Shown: positions 1-8,377, numbered from the stretch's first letter. The stretch is DNA of 64,000 nt from JAEUMD01 sp050250815 (GCA_050250815.1 JBFWNY010000009.1:37401-101400), one strand, 5' to 3'. The notes: a model not told the origin generated them from the sequence alone. Made by a program: numbers and translations.

Positions 1-381
1 GTGCGCTTCGTCAACGACACGCTGTCGCCGGGCCTGAAGCGCGGCGGCGTGCTCAACATCGTGCGCCACGAGGTCGAGGTGTTCTGCCCCTACGACCACA
101 TTCCGTCGTTCTTCGAGATCGATCTGGAAGGCATGCAGATCGGCAAGTCGATCCACATCTCATCGGTGAACATGCCCGAGGGCGTGAAGCCGACGATCAG
201 CGACCGCGACTTCACGATCGCCACCATCGCTGGCCGGATCAAGGACGACGACGCGGGCGAGGCCGCCGCAGCCGCCCCTGCCGCGGATGCCAAGGCCGCG
301 CCGAAAGCCGGCGGTGACGCCAAGGGTGGCGCCAAGCCAGCGGCCGCAGCTCCGGCCGCCAAGGCTCCTGCCAAGAAGTAG
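1..381 (+). CDS. rplY: 50S ribosomal protein L25 (Ctc family), 3' part
   Basis: This is the C-terminal 126 codons of a bL25/Ctc-family protein, which binds 5S rRNA in the large ribosomal subunit. The visible part is the beta-rich C-terminal domain, with the family-like stretch HEVEVFCPYDHIPSFFEIDL followed by a segment on 'IHISSVNMPEG'. It ends in an Ala/Lys/Pro-rich tail of about 45 residues, which is common in alphaproteobacterial L25. The gene enters from the left edge, so base 1 is an internal valine codon (gtg) and not a start. The pth gene follows 163 bases downstream, the usual rplY-pth order. Confidence 0.9.
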   Translation: MRFVNDTLSPGLKRGGVLNIVRHEVEVFCPYDHIPSFFEIDLEGMQIGKSIHISSVNMPEGVKPTISDRDFTIATIAGRIKDDDAGEAAAAAPAADAKAAPKAGGDAKGGAKPAAAAPAAKAPAKK

Positions 382-410
382 GCGGCTCCGATCCGCGATC
401 GACAATCATC

Positions 411-443
411 CGGGACGGGAGCGCGCGGCGCCTTCCCGTCCCG
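411..443 (+). terminator. Stem-loop after rplY
   Basis: A perfect 10-bp inverted repeat (CGGGACGGGA / TCCCGTCCCG) encloses a 13-base GC-rich loop 30 bases after the rplY stop codon. No T-run follows, so it may be a weak terminator, an attenuator or a processing site between rplY and pth. Called from the dyad alone. Confidence 0.4.
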
Positions 444-544
444 CGCTTGAGCCATAGCCCCGGGGTGCCCCGGCAGATGATCGCGTCGGGGCGCGTGGTA
501 CCCGGGACGATGCCGTGGAGGCGACGCCCGATGAAAGACGCCCC

Positions 545-1285
545 ATGAAACTGTTCGTCGGCCTGGGCAACCCAGGCACCGAATATGCGGGCAACCGCCA
601 CAACGTCGGCTTCATGGCCGCCGACGCGATCGCCTCGGCGCATGGCTTCGGCCCCTGGCGCCGCAAGTTCCAGGGCCTCGTCTGCGAAGGCACACTCGGC
701 TCGGAGCGGGTGCTCCTTCTCAAGCCGCAGACCTACATGAACGAGAGCGGCCGGGCGGTCGGTGAAGCCGCCCGCTTCCTCAAGATCGCCGAAGCCGACG
801 TCGTTGCGCTGTACGACGAGATCGACCTGGCGCCAGGCAAGCTCAAGGTCAAGTCTGGCGGTGGCAACGCCGGCCACAACGGGCTGAAATCCATTTCGGC
901 GCACCTGGGCAACGACTACGTGCGCGTGCGCATCGGCGTCGGCCATCCCGGCGACAAGGCGCGCGTCGCCAGCTACGTGCTCTCCGATTTCGCCAAGGCC
1001 GAGCGCATCTGGCTGGAACCGCTGATCGAGGCCATCGCCGCGGCAGCGCCCCGTCTCGCAGCCGGCGATCACGCCCGCTTTCTCACGGACGTGGCAAAAT
1101 CGTCGCAAATCGAAGGGGCTGGCGGCGAAGGCTCAACCTCGGTAGTGTCGCCGCGCAAGGCTGCGGCAGGGGAGAAGCCCGTCGCGCCGGGACATCCGGC
1201 GGGCGAGCGGGCGGGGAAACGACAGGGTGCGCTGGCGGACAACCTCAAGAAGTGGTTGGCCGGGCGCAAACCAAAGGACGGCTGA
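545..1285 (+). CDS. pth: Peptidyl-tRNA hydrolase
   Basis: Cytosolic Pth cleaves peptidyl-tRNA released from stalled ribosomes so that the tRNA is recycled. The family residues are visible: Asn9 in GNPG, His19 in NRHNVGF, Asn66 in TYMNESG, Asp91 in YDEIDL and Asn112 in GHNGLKS. The start is the ATG that opens with MKLFVGLGNPG; a GTG 30 bases upstream is in frame but precedes non-conserved residues. The protein is 246 residues, longer than the usual 190-200, because of a low-complexity tail of about 55 residues rich in Gly, Ala, Pro and Lys. It follows rplY, the standard arrangement. Confidence 0.95.
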   Translation: MKLFVGLGNPGTEYAGNRHNVGFMAADAIASAHGFGPWRRKFQGLVCEGTLGSERVLLLKPQTYMNESGRAVGEAARFLKIAEADVVALYDEIDLAPGKLKVKSGGGNAGHNGLKSISAHLGNDYVRVRIGVGHPGDKARVASYVLSDFAKAERIWLEPLIEAIAAAAPRLAAGDHARFLTDVAKSSQIEGAGGEGSTSVVSPRKAAAGEKPVAPGHPAGERAGKRQGALADNLKKWLAGRKPKDG

Positions 1286-1374
1286 GGACAGGGTCTTGCC
1301 AGACGGCGAGTGAGGCCCGCACCGCCGCCTTTACACCCTCCGCAGGGCACCCGGGGATGCAGGGAGCAAGGCAC

Positions 1375-2163
1375 GTGAGCGATCTGGAGCATCGTCGCAA
1401 CGAGGACGAGCGGCAGCGGCGCGGCGGCGTCGTGGTCGCATACCGCTGGTGGGAGCGCATCGGCTGGCTGCGGTGGCTGTTCGCCCACGGAGGCGAGAAT
1501 GCCGGACGTCTCGCAGCGGCCCTCGTCATCCTCGGCGTCGGCACATGGACCGCCTGGGATGCCTACGACGCGCGCCGGCGCGGCAAGTTCCTGCGTCCCG
1601 TAATCAGCGCGGAGCGGCTGAGCAATGCCACGTTCGCATACGTGATCCAGGGCGCCGACAGCGAAGGACGCCGCGCCGATTTCGACCTCATCGTCGCCAG
1701 CAAGGACTACACCTGGAAACGCGGCGCGACCGACACACTGGAGCGGCGCGGCGAAGTGCTGTCGGCGGCCGAGGTCGGCAAGGTCATCTTCGACGATCTG
1801 GTACGCGCGCGCCTCGGCGCCGCCAAGGAGATCATTGCGGTCGGCACCGCCAGCAGCGAGGGCGACGCAACGCAGGAGACGTTCCGGGCCGCCAAGCGCG
1901 CCGAGCAGACCGCCAAGTGGATGACGGGGTCCGTCAGTGATCACACACCGCTCTGGACACTCAATCTGGGCCAGTACAACGACCCCTGCGTGGCCTGCGA
2001 CAACAACGAAACCGACTGGCAACGGCCCTTCATCATCGTAGCGGTGCGGCGTGCCGCCTGGGGCGTCGACCTCGCAGAGGCGCTGGCCGACGCGCTGTCC
2101 TCGACGTCCAACCTTCCCTCACCAGACCGCTATTCGGCCTTTGCGTTGACGCGCTTCCGCTGA
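1375..2163 (+). CDS. Unrecognised protein with one membrane segment
   Basis: I do not recognise this 262-residue protein. A basic N-terminal stretch ending in WWERIGWLRWLF leads into one hydrophobic segment at about residues 45-62 (AAALVILGVGTWTAW), and the rest looks soluble and is rich in Ala, Asp and Arg. A CVACDNN motif near the C-terminus holds two cysteines. The GTG start is chosen because AGGGAGC lies eight bases upstream; an in-frame ATG at 1357 is possible. It lies between pth and ychF on the same strand and is probably co-transcribed with pth. It is likely membrane-anchored with the bulk on one face; no function is inferred. Confidence 0.7.
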   Translation: MSDLEHRRNEDERQRRGGVVVAYRWWERIGWLRWLFAHGGENAGRLAAALVILGVGTWTAWDAYDARRRGKFLRPVISAERLSNATFAYVIQGADSEGRRADFDLIVASKDYTWKRGATDTLERRGEVLSAAEVGKVIFDDLVRARLGAAKEIIAVGTASSEGDATQETFRAAKRAEQTAKWMTGSVSDHTPLWTLNLGQYNDPCVACDNNETDWQRPFIIVAVRRAAWGVDLAEALADALSSTSNLPSPDRYSAFALTRFR

Positions 2164-2287
2164 GGCGGGAATAGCCGTATAGAGCCCCGCGCAGCGCGTT
2201 TCCTGGAGGGCGCGCATTGGGCCCGCGCGGCCTCGCGCCCGCACGGGGTGCGCCGCCCGGCCACGTCATCACGAGATTGGACTACGC

Positions 2288-3385
2288 ATGGGTTTCAAGA
2301 TGGGCATCGTCGGCCTGCCGAACGTGGGCAAGTCGACGCTATTCAACGCACTGACGCAGACGGCGGCGGCCGAGGCGGCCAACTATCCGTTCTGCACCAT
2401 CGAGCCCAACGTCGGCGAGGTTGGCGTGCCCGACGAACGCCTCGACAAGCTCGCGGCGATCGCCGGCTCGAAGCAGATCATTCCAACCCGGCTCACGTTC
2501 GTCGATATCGCCGGTCTGGTGCGAGGCGCCTCCAAGGGCGAGGGACTGGGCAACCAGTTTCTGTCGCACATCCGCGAGGTCGATGCCGTCGCCTACGTGC
2601 TGCGCTGCTTCGAGGACGACGACATCACCCACGTGGAAGGCCGCATCGATCCGATGGCCGATGCCGAGACGGTCGAAACCGAACTGATGCTGGCGGACCT
2701 GGAGTCCTGCGAAAAGCGGCTGGCGGCGGCCGAGAAGCGCGCCAAGGGCGGCGACAAGGAAGCGAAGGCAACGCAGGCGTTGCTGGAGAAGGCGCTGGTG
2801 CTGCTGCGTGAGGGCAAGCCGGCACGCCTTGCCATCATCGCGCCGGAGGAAGAACAGGGCTGGCGTCTGCTGCAGCTGCTGACTGCCAAGCCCGTGCTCT
2901 ACGTCTGCAACGTCGACGAAGCCTCTGCCGCGGCCGGCAACGCGCACTCCGAGCGCGTCTTCGCGCGTGCCAGCCAGGAAGGCGCCGAGGCCGTCGTGAT
3001 CTCGGCCAAGATCGAGAGCGAACTCGCTGGGCTCGATGCGGAGGAGCGCACGGCATTCCTTGCCGACCTCGGCCTCGACGAACCCGGCCTCAACCGTCTC
3101 ATTCGTGCCGGCTACAAGCTGCTCGGCCTTGTCACCTACTTCACCGTGGGGCCCAAGGAGGCGCGCGCCTGGACGATCACTAGCGGCACCAAGGCGCCGG
3201 CGGCGGCAGGCGTGATCCACACCGACTTCGAGAAGGGCTTCATCCGCGCCGAGACGATCGCCTACGACGATTACGTCACGCTCGACGGCGAGGCCGGCGC
3301 CAAGGAGGCCGGAAAGTTCCGCCTGGAAGGCAAAGAGTATGTCGTCTCCGACGGCGACGTGCTGCACTTCCGCTTCGCAAACTGA
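2288..3385 (+). CDS. ychF: Redox-regulated ATPase/GTPase YchF (Obg family)
   Basis: YchF is a universally conserved Obg-like P-loop NTPase that prefers ATP and associates with ribosomes. The 365-residue length is typical. The Walker A motif GLPNVGKST is at residues 9-17, the switch region FVDIAGLVRGASKGEGLGNQFL is intact, and the C-terminal TGS domain runs from about residue 280 with the marker FTVGPKEARAWTI. A long coiled-coil insertion around residues 130-200 is rich in Ala, Glu and Lys. A DUF3297 gene follows 22 bases downstream and may share the transcript. Confidence 0.96.
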   Translation: MGFKMGIVGLPNVGKSTLFNALTQTAAAEAANYPFCTIEPNVGEVGVPDERLDKLAAIAGSKQIIPTRLTFVDIAGLVRGASKGEGLGNQFLSHIREVDAVAYVLRCFEDDDITHVEGRIDPMADAETVETELMLADLESCEKRLAAAEKRAKGGDKEAKATQALLEKALVLLREGKPARLAIIAPEEEQGWRLLQLLTAKPVLYVCNVDEASAAAGNAHSERVFARASQEGAEAVVISAKIESELAGLDAEERTAFLADLGLDEPGLNRLIRAGYKLLGLVTYFTVGPKEARAWTITSGTKAPAAAGVIHTDFEKGFIRAETIAYDDYVTLDGEAGAKEAGKFRLEGKEYVVSDGDVLHFRFAN

Positions 3386-3407
3386 AACTTGGAAAGGCAG
3401 GAGAGCG

Positions 3408-3662
3408 ATGAGCGACGAACTGCCCGACAGGCTGTCAACGAACCCGTCGAGCCCGTTCTACGACGAGGCCGTGCTGCAGCGCGACGTGGGCTTGCGCTTC
3501 AACGGCGTCGAGAAGACCAACGTCGAGGAGTACTGTGTCTCCGAGGGCTGGATCAAAATTGCGGCCGGCAAGGCCCGCGACCGCAAGGGCAATCCGATGA
3601 CGATCAAGCTCAAGGGCAAGGTCGAGCCCTACTTCCGCGCATCGCCCGCCGCCGAAGGTTGA
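3408..3662 (+). CDS. DUF3297 family small protein
   Basis: An 84-residue protein matching the DUF3297 family as I remember it: it opens MSDELPDRLSTNPSSPFYDE and contains the block VGLRFNGVEKTNVEEYCVSEGWIKI. The family is common in proteobacteria and has no defined biochemical role. AGGAGAGCG sits directly before the ATG and supports this start. It lies 22 bases behind ychF, so co-transcription is likely. The protein is soluble, charged and carries one cysteine. Confidence 0.85.
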   Translation: MSDELPDRLSTNPSSPFYDEAVLQRDVGLRFNGVEKTNVEEYCVSEGWIKIAAGKARDRKGNPMTIKLKGKVEPYFRASPAAEG

Positions 3663-3738
3663 TCGCCTTCGCAGTGCTACGTGAGGTTCGCCGTGGCGGG
3701 CACTTGCGCGGCGCGCCGCGAGGCGCCATGTCTTCAGC

Positions 3739-4074
3739 ATGGGCACGCGAACGACATGTCTGCGCTTCCTCGTCCGGCCGCACGGCGGCGGTCGCGCGTG
3801 TTCGTGGCTATTCCGTACGGGGCTCACGGCCGTGACCGTCATGGCGTCTGCTGCCGTTGCAGAGGCGGGCCAGGGACAACGCCCAGACTATCGCAGCGGC
3901 GAGGTGCCCGAAGTGGCACCGCATGTCAGGACCACTACTCCCTCCCCCGGAACCTCCTCGCCGTCTTCACCGATCCGCGACTACATCTACCGGCCGCCGG
4001 CCGACGCGGGCAGCGTGCGCGATCGCCTGGTGCCGCCATCGACGCTGCGGCCGGGCCCACGCGGCTTCCAATAG
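3739..4074 (+). CDS. Small proline-rich, probably secreted protein
   Basis: A 111-residue open frame with a plausible signal peptide: basic N-terminus, hydrophobic stretch LTAVTVMASAAVAEAG and a likely cleavage near residue 43. The mature part is rich in Pro, Thr, Ser and Arg and ends in RPGPRGFQ. No family was recognised. It ends seven bases before the stop codon of the convergent glycosyltransferase. The signal-peptide pattern and continuous frame favour a real gene, but the Shine-Dalgarno sequence is weak and other starts are possible. Confidence 0.5.
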   Translation: MGTRTTCLRFLVRPHGGGRACSWLFRTGLTAVTVMASAAVAEAGQGQRPDYRSGEVPEVAPHVRTTTPSPGTSSPSSPIRDYIYRPPADAGSVRDRLVPPSTLRPGPRGFQ

Positions 4075-4081
4075 CGAGCTG

Positions 4082-4927
4082 TCAAATTTTGCGGCGTATT
4101 CCGCCCCAGTCGTGCCGCTCGAGCATCATGGCGATCCTGAGCCAGCGGCCGAACGCGGTCACCACCGCCATGTTGAACCCTTCGACGCCAGCCAGAAAAT
4201 AGCGGCGCAGGAAATAGAACTTCAGGAACGTCACCGGGAACTCGATCACGAGGCGAACGAGCAGGCCGAAGCGCGAACGCGGCTTGTCCATGGTGTCGGC
4301 GGCGAGCTTGGCGATGTAGTTCGCCTTGCCCACCGCCTGATGCCAATCCTCCAGGCTGTAATGCCAGAGCGGCGCGCGGATGGTGACGGGCTTGTCCTTC
4401 ACTGTGATGTCGAGCTTGTCCCAGTTCGGGTTGGGCGAGGTGCGCGCGACCCGACGGTCGTAGATCAGGACTTGCTCATGAGCGAAGCCCCACGGCGGCG
4501 GCCTGTCATGGTGAGGCATTATCATCGCCTTGCGCACGACCATCAGCCGCGGCGGAGGGCCGGGCACGAAGTGCGCTCGCACCTCGCGCGCCATATCGGC
4601 AGTCACGATCTCGTCGGCATCGAGCGAGAAGATCATGTCGTGGCCGCACTGCTCCTCACCGAAACGGCGCTGTGGTCCAAAGCCCGGCCACGGGTTGGAT
4701 ACGACACGCGCGCCGGCGTTCTCCGCGATCTCGATGGTGCCGTCGGTGCTGCCTGAGTCGATAACGACGATCTCACCGCCCAGCGCGCCCGCCGCCGCGA
4801 TCACTTGTCCGATCATGCCGGCGTGGTTCTTCGTTCGTATCAGCGTGCTGAGAGGGATTGGAGGCACGCTCCCCGCGCTCGCGATCACAGGCGCAGCCAC
4901 ACCGCCGTCCTGCCCCGAGCCGCCCAT
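4082..4927 (-). CDS. Glycosyltransferase family 2 (WaaE/KdtX-like)
   Basis: A 281-residue GT-A fold glycosyltransferase. The N-terminal nucleotide-sugar domain is visible: LSTLIRTKNHAGMIGQV, VVIDSGSTDGT and the metal-binding FSLDADEI. The layout resembles the WaaE/KdtX group that adds hexoses to lipopolysaccharide core, with an amphipathic C-terminal part (FPVTFLKFYFLRRYFL) that may contact the inner membrane. Its ATG shares one base with the stop of the upstream glycosyltransferase (TGATG), so the two are translationally coupled. A role in surface polysaccharide is inferred from family; the acceptor is unknown. Confidence 0.85.
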   Translation of the reverse strand: MGGSGQDGGVAAPVIASAGSVPPIPLSTLIRTKNHAGMIGQVIAAAGALGGEIVVIDSGSTDGTIEIAENAGARVVSNPWPGFGPQRRFGEEQCGHDMIFSLDADEIVTADMAREVRAHFVPGPPPRLMVVRKAMIMPHHDRPPPWGFAHEQVLIYDRRVARTSPNPNWDKLDITVKDKPVTIRAPLWHYSLEDWHQAVGKANYIAKLAADTMDKPRSRFGLLVRLVIEFPVTFLKFYFLRRYFLAGVEGFNMAVVTAFGRWLRIAMMLERHDWGGIRRKI

Positions 4928-5706
4928 CAGTAGGGATCTTTCCTGAGGCCCCAGTAGTAGAGCTTCTTCTTGAACCCGCGCACCAGCTTCGCAACCTTGC
5001 CCTTTGGGCGCGCCGGAATGGTCGGATCGGGCACGTTGCGACCGTGGCCGATGTGGCGCGCGACACCCGGCAGCAGATAAGCAACGGTGGCCCCATCCGT
5101 CTTGATGATCTGTGACATGGTGTCAGGATAGACGCGCGCAAACGGCGCATAGCGCAGATACATCGCCTTGGTGATGAGGCCGGGGTTGGGCGTCCAGCCG
5201 AAGAACTCGGGATGCGCATCGGGCAGCATGCGTCGAAAGACGACGCCGTCGTGCTCGAATTCCTCCGACCGCTGGCGGTACTTCGTGCGCACCTCGTCGA
5301 AGGCACGCACGCAAATGTTGGCAACGTCGGGACGGTGCGTCAGCACATGCTTCGCCGCCTCCCACTGCACAGGCCCGTCAAATCCCCAATCATCCTCCAG
5401 GTGGAAGATGAACGGCGTCTCGACATGCGCATAAAGGCGGTCGATCGAGGCCATGACGCCGGTCTTGCCTGTGCTCGTCAGGATCTTCGCGGCGGGATAG
5501 CTGCGCCGGACCTCGTCGATGATGGCGGCATCTCCCGAATCCTCGGAGATGATGAACCGTCCCCCCGGATTGAACCGCTGAAAGGACTCCATCGTTCGCG
5601 CCAGGAGATCGAGCCGGCCACAGCTGGTGATACACACGGTGACGTCGGCTGGAATGTCGGCGGCTTTCGCCTGCTGGTGCGCGCCGCTGTGCAAGGCAGC
5701 CGTCAT
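4927..5706 (-). CDS. Glycosyltransferase family 2-like protein
   Basis: A 259-residue protein with a GT-A type N-terminus: VTVCITSCGRLDLLARTMES, then FIISEDSGD, and a candidate metal-binding HLEDDW near residue 110. It is shorter and more divergent than its downstream neighbour. The start is the ATG preceded by AAGAGG; the frame stays open further upstream but that stretch looks non-coding. The stop overlaps the start of the next gene by one base, so the pair likely acts in one pathway, probably glycan assembly at the cell surface. Confidence 0.8.
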   Translation of the reverse strand: MTAALHSGAHQQAKAADIPADVTVCITSCGRLDLLARTMESFQRFNPGGRFIISEDSGDAAIIDEVRRSYPAAKILTSTGKTGVMASIDRLYAHVETPFIFHLEDDWGFDGPVQWEAAKHVLTHRPDVANICVRAFDEVRTKYRQRSEEFEHDGVVFRRMLPDAHPEFFGWTPNPGLITKAMYLRYAPFARVYPDTMSQIIKTDGATVAYLLPGVARHIGHGRNVPDPTIPARPKGKVAKLVRGFKKKLYYWGLRKDPY

Positions 5707-5794
5707 CGAAACCTCTTGAGGGAAATTTCCCACGCCGCCACGCCTGATTGCACCATGGGCGCTGCCGTTGCAAGGCGGCCGAATGCACCGGGTC

Positions 5795-6172
5795 TCAGCT
5801 GTCGGCCTCGATGACCGCGACGCTCTCACCCGCGTGAACGTTGCGCAGCAGACGCACATCGTCGAGCGCCATCGCCCAGACGTTGCACGGGCTCGCCAGC
5901 CGTATTTCGCCGTCCCGGGAGATGGGCGTCGGACCGAAGCCGATGGCGATTGCATCGCCGTCCGGCCAGAAGGCGATCTCGCCCGGCTTCACCACGGCGC
6001 GGGCTCCCGGCTCCCGGCTGTGGCGCACCGGGGTGCCGAAATAGACCTCTTCCCCCCAGGTCTGAGCCTCCGCGTAGATCGGCAGCGACGCCCAGATTCG
6101 GTCAGCCGTGGATGTATCGAGCAGGCGCGCGCGAAGCGCCACGTCTCCCACCCGGATCAGAATCTCTCGCAT
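5795..6172 (-). CDS. Cyclophilin-like fold protein (PF04126/TM1367-type), copy 2
   Basis: A 125-residue protein that looks like the small cyclophilin-like family of TM1367 (PF04126), which has the cyclophilin barrel but is not an established prolyl isomerase. Blocks seen are ADRIWASLPIYAEAQTWGEEVYF, GEIAFWPDGDAIAIGFGPTPIS and GEIRLASPCNVWA. The same blocks occur in the same order in the gene just upstream, so the two are paralogues. Only 19 bases separate them. It is the last gene of a minus-strand run that begins with an acyl carrier protein. Family assignment is from memory of the motif layout. Confidence 0.65.
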   Translation of the reverse strand: MREILIRVGDVALRARLLDTSTADRIWASLPIYAEAQTWGEEVYFGTPVRHSREPGARAVVKPGEIAFWPDGDAIAIGFGPTPISRDGEIRLASPCNVWAMALDDVRLLRNVHAGESVAVIEADS

Positions 6173-6191
6173 GCGGCCGCCCGAACAAAGC

Positions 6192-6671
6192 TTAACGGTC
6201 CGGACGCCCCGGCTCACGGCCGGTCATCCGCTCGAGGGCCACCATTTCACCGGTACGGACTGCCCGCAAGGCTTCCGGCTGACCAAGCAGGCGACCGACC
6301 ACGTTGAGCGGCTGCGGCAGCCTGATTTCGCCCGGCCGCGATATCGGGGTCGCACCGAACGGCACCATGATGCGGCGCTGCTCGGGCCAGTAGTAGACGT
6401 CACCCAGACGGCCGTTGATGCGCGCTCCGCGATCGCGCCCCATGCGCACGGGCAGCTCGAAGTGCAGGGTCTCTCCCCACGGCTCGGCTGCCGAGCGCAG
6501 CGGTAAGGCGGCCCAGAGCAGCGCGGCCGACGCCGTGTCGGCGAGTTCGACGTCGATCACGACGCGCCCCGCGGTGAGCCGCATGAGGCGTGCTTCACCC
6601 GCAGCGCGCACGGCGCCCCGCGTCGCCGAAGCATCCGGCCGGGTTGGCGTACGCAGGAAGTTCGTCGGCAT
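6192..6671 (-). CDS. Cyclophilin-like fold protein (PF04126/TM1367-type), copy 1
   Basis: A 159-residue paralogue of the following gene. Shared blocks are SAALLWAALPLRSAAEPWGETLHF, GDVYYWPEQRRIMVPFGATPIS and GEIRLPQPLNVVG. The first 30 residues have no counterpart in the paralogue, and an internal ATG at 6584 (MRLTAGRVV) would give a protein of matching length, so the true start may be there. It follows the ketosynthase gene by 60 bases in the same direction. No substrate is known; the family is often described as carrying a binding pocket on a cyclophilin barrel. Confidence 0.65.
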   Translation of the reverse strand: MPTNFLRTPTRPDASATRGAVRAAGEARLMRLTAGRVVIDVELADTASAALLWAALPLRSAAEPWGETLHFELPVRMGRDRGARINGRLGDVYYWPEQRRIMVPFGATPISRPGEIRLPQPLNVVGRLLGQPEALRAVRTGEMVALERMTGREPGRPDR

Positions 6672-6731
6672 GGCGGGGCAGCGTTGCGCGCGATCGTGGC
6701 GGCAATGGAGCGATGGCCGCGAGGCGGCGCC

Positions 6732-7964
6732 TCAGGCTGGCGCCGGGCCGTAGACGACGACCGCATTGAGACCGCCGAACGCGAACGAATTCGACATCGC
6801 GAAGCGAACGGGCAACTGCCGTCCTACGTTGGGCACGTAGTCGAGATCGCAGCGCGGGTCGGGCTCGTCGAGACCGATGGTCGGCGGCACAAATCCGTCG
6901 TGGATCGCCTTGATGCACGCGATCGACTCGACGCCGCCGCCGGCTCCCAGCAGATGGCCGTGCATCGACTTGGTCGACGAAATAGCGAGCTTCTTGGCGT
7001 AGTCCCCGAAGACCGACTTGATGGCGTTGGTCTCGTTGACATCGTTGAGCGCGGTCGCCGTACCGTGGGCATTGAGGTAATCGACCTCGGAAGGATCGAT
7101 CCCGGCATCGTCCAGTGCGAATTGCATCGCCGAGCGTGGACCGTCGATGTCCGGGTTGACCATGTCCTTGCTGTCGGAAGACATGCCGAAGCCCAGCACC
7201 TCCGCCAGGATCTTGGCACCACGGCGCTTGGCGTGCTCGTACTCTTCGAGCACGAGGATGCCCGAGCCCTCCGCCAGCACTGTACCATTGCGCTTCTTGG
7301 AGAAGGGGAAACAGCCGTCCGGCGACAGCACGCGCATGGCCTGCCAAGTCCGCATCGAGCCGTAGGTGAGCACGGCTTCCGACGCGCCGGCGACACCGAC
7401 GTCGACGATGCCATGGCGGATGTAGTCGAGCGCCAGGCCGATCGCGTGAGTCGCAGTCGAGCAGGCCGAGCAGGTGGCGAACGTCGGCCCCTTGATGCCG
7501 TACTCGATGCCGACGTGGGCGGCGGCCGACGAACCGATGATGCGCAGCAGCGTCAGAGGATGGGTGGCGCGCTTGTTCTCGATGAACAGCGCCCGGTAGG
7601 CGCCTTCCACCGTCGAGTAGCCGCCGGCACCCGTGCCGATGATGCAGCACGAGCGATAGGGATTGTTGTAGGGACGCGGCAACCCGGCCATCGTCCAGGC
7701 CTCCTCGGCGGCCCGGCCGGCGAACCAGGAGTAGCGCTCACCGTACTGGATCTGCTTGCTCTTCACGTGTTTCGCCGGCTCGAAGCCTTTGATCTCGCCG
7801 GCGATGTGAATGTAGAGATCCTCGAGCGGGAAGTTCTCGATGCGGCTGACGCCGCACCGCCCCGCCTTGAGCGAAGACCAGAACTCGTCGACGTCGAGCC
7901 CGATGGGGGTCACGGCGCCCATGCCCGTGATCACGACGCGGCGCAAGCCGTCCGCTCTTTTCAT
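6732..7964 (-). CDS. Beta-ketoacyl-ACP synthase (FabF/NodE-type)
   Basis: A 410-residue condensing enzyme that would extend an acyl chain on acyl carrier protein with malonyl-ACP. The catalytic triad is intact: Cys in TFATCSACSTATHA, His in LNAHGTATALND and His in KSMHGHLLGAGG, together with the C-terminal SFAFGGLN. GAGGAACC directly before the ATG supports this start. It lies 137 bases behind a dedicated acyl carrier protein gene, a NodF/NodE-like pairing, and ahead of two cyclophilin-like proteins. It is more likely a specialised synthase than the housekeeping FabF, which normally sits with fabG-acpP-plsX. Confidence 0.9.
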   Translation of the reverse strand: MKRADGLRRVVITGMGAVTPIGLDVDEFWSSLKAGRCGVSRIENFPLEDLYIHIAGEIKGFEPAKHVKSKQIQYGERYSWFAGRAAEEAWTMAGLPRPYNNPYRSCCIIGTGAGGYSTVEGAYRALFIENKRATHPLTLLRIIGSSAAAHVGIEYGIKGPTFATCSACSTATHAIGLALDYIRHGIVDVGVAGASEAVLTYGSMRTWQAMRVLSPDGCFPFSKKRNGTVLAEGSGILVLEEYEHAKRRGAKILAEVLGFGMSSDSKDMVNPDIDGPRSAMQFALDDAGIDPSEVDYLNAHGTATALNDVNETNAIKSVFGDYAKKLAISSTKSMHGHLLGAGGGVESIACIKAIHDGFVPPTIGLDEPDPRCDLDYVPNVGRQLPVRFAMSNSFAFGGLNAVVVYGPAPA

Positions 7965-8101
7965 GGTTCCTCGTGCTCTCGTCTCCGCGCCACCTGTCGG
8001 CGGCACGGCGTTCAGTCATGGCTACGCCGGGAATTGAGCTGCGGCGGGCCGGCGATTTGCCGGAAGACAGGCTGTCTTCACCGCAGAAGCGAGAAAGTCG
8101 T

Positions 8102-8377
8102 TCACGCCTTGGCTGCGCCAGCGGCTGCCGGACCACCCGCGATCAGGCTCTTCACGCGATCAACCACCGAGCCAACCGTCTTGAAATCCTCGACCTCTTC
8201 GTTGGCGTTGTAGGGAATCTCGATCTGGAACGAATCCTCGATGTCGAAGACGATCATGGCAAGGTCGAGCGACTCGATCTTGAGATCCGTCAACGGCGTG
8301 GAGAGGTCGATGTCGTCCCGCGGCTCCTTCATGTGCTTCTTGAGGATGTCGATGATCTTGGTCGCGACTTCGTCCAT
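8102..8377 (-). CDS. Acyl carrier protein
   Basis: A 91-residue acidic four-helix acyl carrier protein. The expected phosphopantetheine serine is Ser36 in the motif LKIESLDLAMIVFDIED. The canonical Asp before the Ser is Glu here (ESL instead of DSL), as happens in some specialised carrier proteins. A short Ala/Gly-rich tail (AAAGAAKA) follows the last helix. It is the first gene of the minus-strand run acp-ketosynthase-cyclophilin-like pair and is divergent from the acyl-CoA ligase. It probably serves a dedicated product (for example a special acyl group) and not bulk fatty acid synthesis. Confidence 0.9.
   Translation of the reverse strand: MDEVATKIIDILKKHMKEPRDDIDLSTPLTDLKIESLDLAMIVFDIEDSFQIEIPYNANEEVEDFKTVGSVVDRVKSLIAGGPAAAGAAKA

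Noticed and set aside
6684..8213. A 509-codon plus-strand frame across the ketosynthase gene
   Set aside because: Antisense to the ketosynthase with its Cys-His-His triad; no supporting signals.
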